From Acidilutibacter cellobiosedens (GTDB lineage: Bacteria; Bacillota; Clostridia; Tissierellales; Acidilutibacteraceae), in contig NZ_CP035282.1 in the NCBI RefSeq assembly GCF_004103715.1, positions 3,434,501-3,498,500 of the forward strand: a DNA stretch of 64,000 bases. The letters run 5' to 3'. Position numbers and translations under genes: made by a program. Numbering within the stretch: position 1 is the stretch's first letter; each line of letters begins with the position of its first letter. A model generated the notes under the pieces. It ran no database searches. It worked only from the letters and a program-made list of their open reading frames with translations, and was not told where the DNA came from. Shown piece after piece: positions 62,477 through 64,000 of this stretch.

Positions 62477-63220
62477 TCAACATTGACACAACTTTACCGG
62501 CCTATGATCCGATATATCGGCAGACAGTACTTCACTTCTTAAAACATATGTCGAAAGTCCTCTCATAAACAAAAAATCAATCTTCGGATTGTCAGGGTTA
62601 TTATAGCAGTTCAAAGTACAGACTCCTGCGGGGCCGATGTCAATCATGGGAAAACCGTGATTAATCATTATATCATAAGTGTCTGAACCTTCCCGCGCAT
62701 TTAAATCTCCTCCAAGAATCAATCTTTTGTTAAAATAACCTTTATTGTTTAATATATCCTTTATCTGCTGTGCCTGAATACTGTGATCTCCTTGCAGTCC
62801 CAAATGAAATGTGCCTACATATGTACAAAAATTGTCCCCATCAACCCTTGTGAGAAGAAAACTGCGGTCTTCTCTGCTGTTTACCTTGGGCAAGGAAATT
62901 TTTAAAGCAGTTGTCAAAGGATAACAGCTTAAAATTGCATTCCCGTAATAGCCCGGATTCATATTTTTAGAGACAATATGCTCATAATTCCAAGCCTTTC
63001 CGGTAATTGAGGTAAGTTTGTCGGCAATATATGCGGCCTGATGAATTTTTATACCGGATCGCAAGGTGCAGGCATCTACTTCTTGAAAACAGGCAGCTGA
63101 AGCTTTGGAATCCTTAACAGCTTCTGCAATTCTGTCCAAATTTTTCGTCTTTGGGATTGGATAACTGCCGTCTTTATTCTGTCCGGCTTTAATATTCCAT
63201 GTGAGAACATTCATGTACAT
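62477..63220 (-). CDS. Endonuclease/exonuclease/phosphatase-fold protein
   Basis: 247 residues of the EEP superfamily: LTWNIKAG at the start, FQEVDACT (metal-binding Glu), GTFHLG, LILGGDLNARE and ISDHRPVKL at the end. These are the standard active-site motifs in order. Substrates in this family range from DNA to phospholipids, and none is clear here. The ATG at 63220 lies 8 bp after GGGGAG; the frame extends to 63322 without a site. No signal peptide. It is not obviously part of the RiPP operon. Confidence 0.85.
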   Translation of the reverse strand: MYMNVLTWNIKAGQNKDGSYPIPKTKNLDRIAEAVKDSKASAACFQEVDACTLRSGIKIHQAAYIADKLTSITGKAWNYEHIVSKNMNPGYYGNAILSCYPLTTALKISLPKVNSREDRSFLLTRVDGDNFCTYVGTFHLGLQGDHSIQAQQIKDILNNKGYFNKRLILGGDLNAREGSDTYDIMINHGFPMIDIGPAGVCTLNCYNNPDNPKIDFLFMRGLSTYVLRSEVLSADISDHRPVKLCQC

Positions 63221-63423
63221 TATTTTCACTCCCCGATTTTCTATTTTCATATAATAAGCTTTACTATTTATTTTGTTAATATATATACTGCCAATATATA
63301 GATAATTATGTTCTAAAAACAATTATTATTGCATCTATTACAAAAAGCTGATAAAATCTTATCGATATGAATATATTACAAGATAAGTGAAAAAAATATG
63401 CCGTACAAAAAGGAGTGATATCA

Positions 63424-64000
63424 ATTAAAAAGTTATTCAGATACTTTATGCCTATAGTTTTTGTACTATTTTTGATTGTTTCCTTTTCACCAGGAGTATC
63501 AGCGGAAAGTGATATTCTTATTAACAGATGGATAGTAAATTCACAGCTTAGGAAAAACGGAGATTTATATATAGAAGAGGATTTGACATTTAAATTCAAT
63601 AGGGATTTTAACGGGGTATTCAGGGATGTCAGTTCAGAAAAAACAGACGGAATAAAAGGTGTTCAAGTTTTTCAAATGGTAAACGGAAAAGAAATTGAAT
63701 ACAAAGAAAAGGATAATGCTAAAAATGGAGATAGCAGGGTATTCAATATAGATAGAAAATCAGACAACAGCCTTATAACCATATACTCTCCTTCGGAGAA
63801 CGAAGAAAAAACATTCAGAATTAAATATACCGTTAAAAATGTTGCCGTTAAATATAATGACACGGGAGAATTGTATTATAAATTTCTTGGAGACGAAAAC
63901 GAAACTCCCATAGAATATTTTTCTGTAAATATAATACTCCCTCAGGATAGAACAGATAGAGTTAAAATATTTGCTCACGGGCCTTTAAACGGAACAATAA
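63424..64000 (+). CDS. DUF2207 membrane protein, N-terminal part (runs off the right edge)
   Basis: The frame begins KKLFRYFMPIVFVLFLIVSF, a signal peptide. An extracellular beta domain of the DUF2207 family follows (INRWIVNSQLRKNGDLYIEE, FNRDFNGVFRDVS, FRIKYTVKN), still open at 64000. No ATG or TTG fits the start. The best site, AAAGGAG, is 8 bp before an ATT at 63424; a GTG at 63415 overlaps the ribosome-binding site and an ATG at 63448 has none. An ATT start is therefore proposed. Function unknown. Confidence 0.75.
   Translation, partial: MKKLFRYFMPIVFVLFLIVSFSPGVSAESDILINRWIVNSQLRKNGDLYIEEDLTFKFNRDFNGVFRDVSSEKTDGIKGVQVFQMVNGKEIEYKEKDNAKNGDSRVFNIDRKSDNSLITIYSPSENEEKTFRIKYTVKNVAVKYNDTGELYYKFLGDENETPIEYFSVNIILPQDRTDRVKIFAHGPLNGTI

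Noticed and set aside
1-64000. CRISPR arrays, tRNA or rRNA genes, prophage, replication origin
   Set aside because: No regularly spaced repeats, tRNA-like cloverleafs, phage structural genes or DnaA-box clusters were noticed; a computed search would be needed to exclude a single tRNA.

Overview
The window looks like chromosomal DNA of an AT-rich, strictly anaerobic, Gram-positive bacterium of the Clostridia/Tissierellia type. The evidence is strong GGAGG ribosome-binding sites, S-layer-homology (SLH) surface proteins, an oxygen-sensitive class III ribonucleotide reductase (nrdDG), [FeFe]-hydrogenase maturases (hydG, hydF), ECF-type vitamin uptake and many drug/peptide-type ABC transporters. 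No rRNA, tRNA or CRISPR array was seen.

Layout. 1-2.5 kb: end of guaB (off the left edge), a truncated HAD gene, birA and a DUF4177 gene. 2.7-11.6 kb: two separately transcribed surface/secreted protein genes (2373 and 257 aa), each behind its own cobalamin riboswitch with an intrinsic terminator. 11.7-12.6 kb: a compact type I toxin/antisense RNA locus and an unknown membrane protein. 12.7-29.2 kb: a 12-gene leftward operon behind a third cobalamin riboswitch. In transcription order it encodes three membrane proteins, a MoxR ATPase, a DUF58 protein, two vWA membrane proteins, a lipoprotein with a transcobalamin-C-terminal-like (DUF4430) domain, an SLH-anchored alpha/alpha-barrel protein, EcfT, a fused double EcfA and an ECF S component. 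29.2-32 kb: nrdDG. 32-36.4 kb: assorted single genes (ferritin-like/VIT1, YiiX-like hydrolase, lipoprotein, pentapeptide repeat, zinc ribbon). 36.6-39.7 kb: a structured leader RNA with terminator, then a TM1266-type regulator, hydG and hydF. 39.7-43.6 kb: clpP-like gene, then a GntR regulator divergent from a dimethylargininase-like gene and an amino-acid permease. 43.7-62.4 kb: an accessory island of ABC transporters, a HEPN/MNT pair, a LytTR regulator, a broken ABC gene, an IS30 scrap and a probable RiPP (modified peptide) cluster. The RiPP cluster holds a 43-aa precursor, a PqqD-like protein, a B12-binding radical SAM enzyme, a degenerate M50-like membrane protein and two ABC transporters. 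62.5-64 kb: an endonuclease/phosphatase-fold protein and the start of a DUF2207 gene that runs off the right edge.

How the genes work together. The three cobalamin riboswitches, the barrel and DUF4430 domains (the two folds that make up animal intrinsic factor and transcobalamin) and the ECF transporter together suggest a surface corrinoid-capture and uptake system. The MoxR/vWA genes share its operon. In the island, four copies of a 52-bp promoter-like element lie upstream of three transporter genes and of the RiPP operon, which suggests co-regulation. A LytTR regulator is a possible controller. The RiPP modifying enzyme is itself a predicted cobalamin user.
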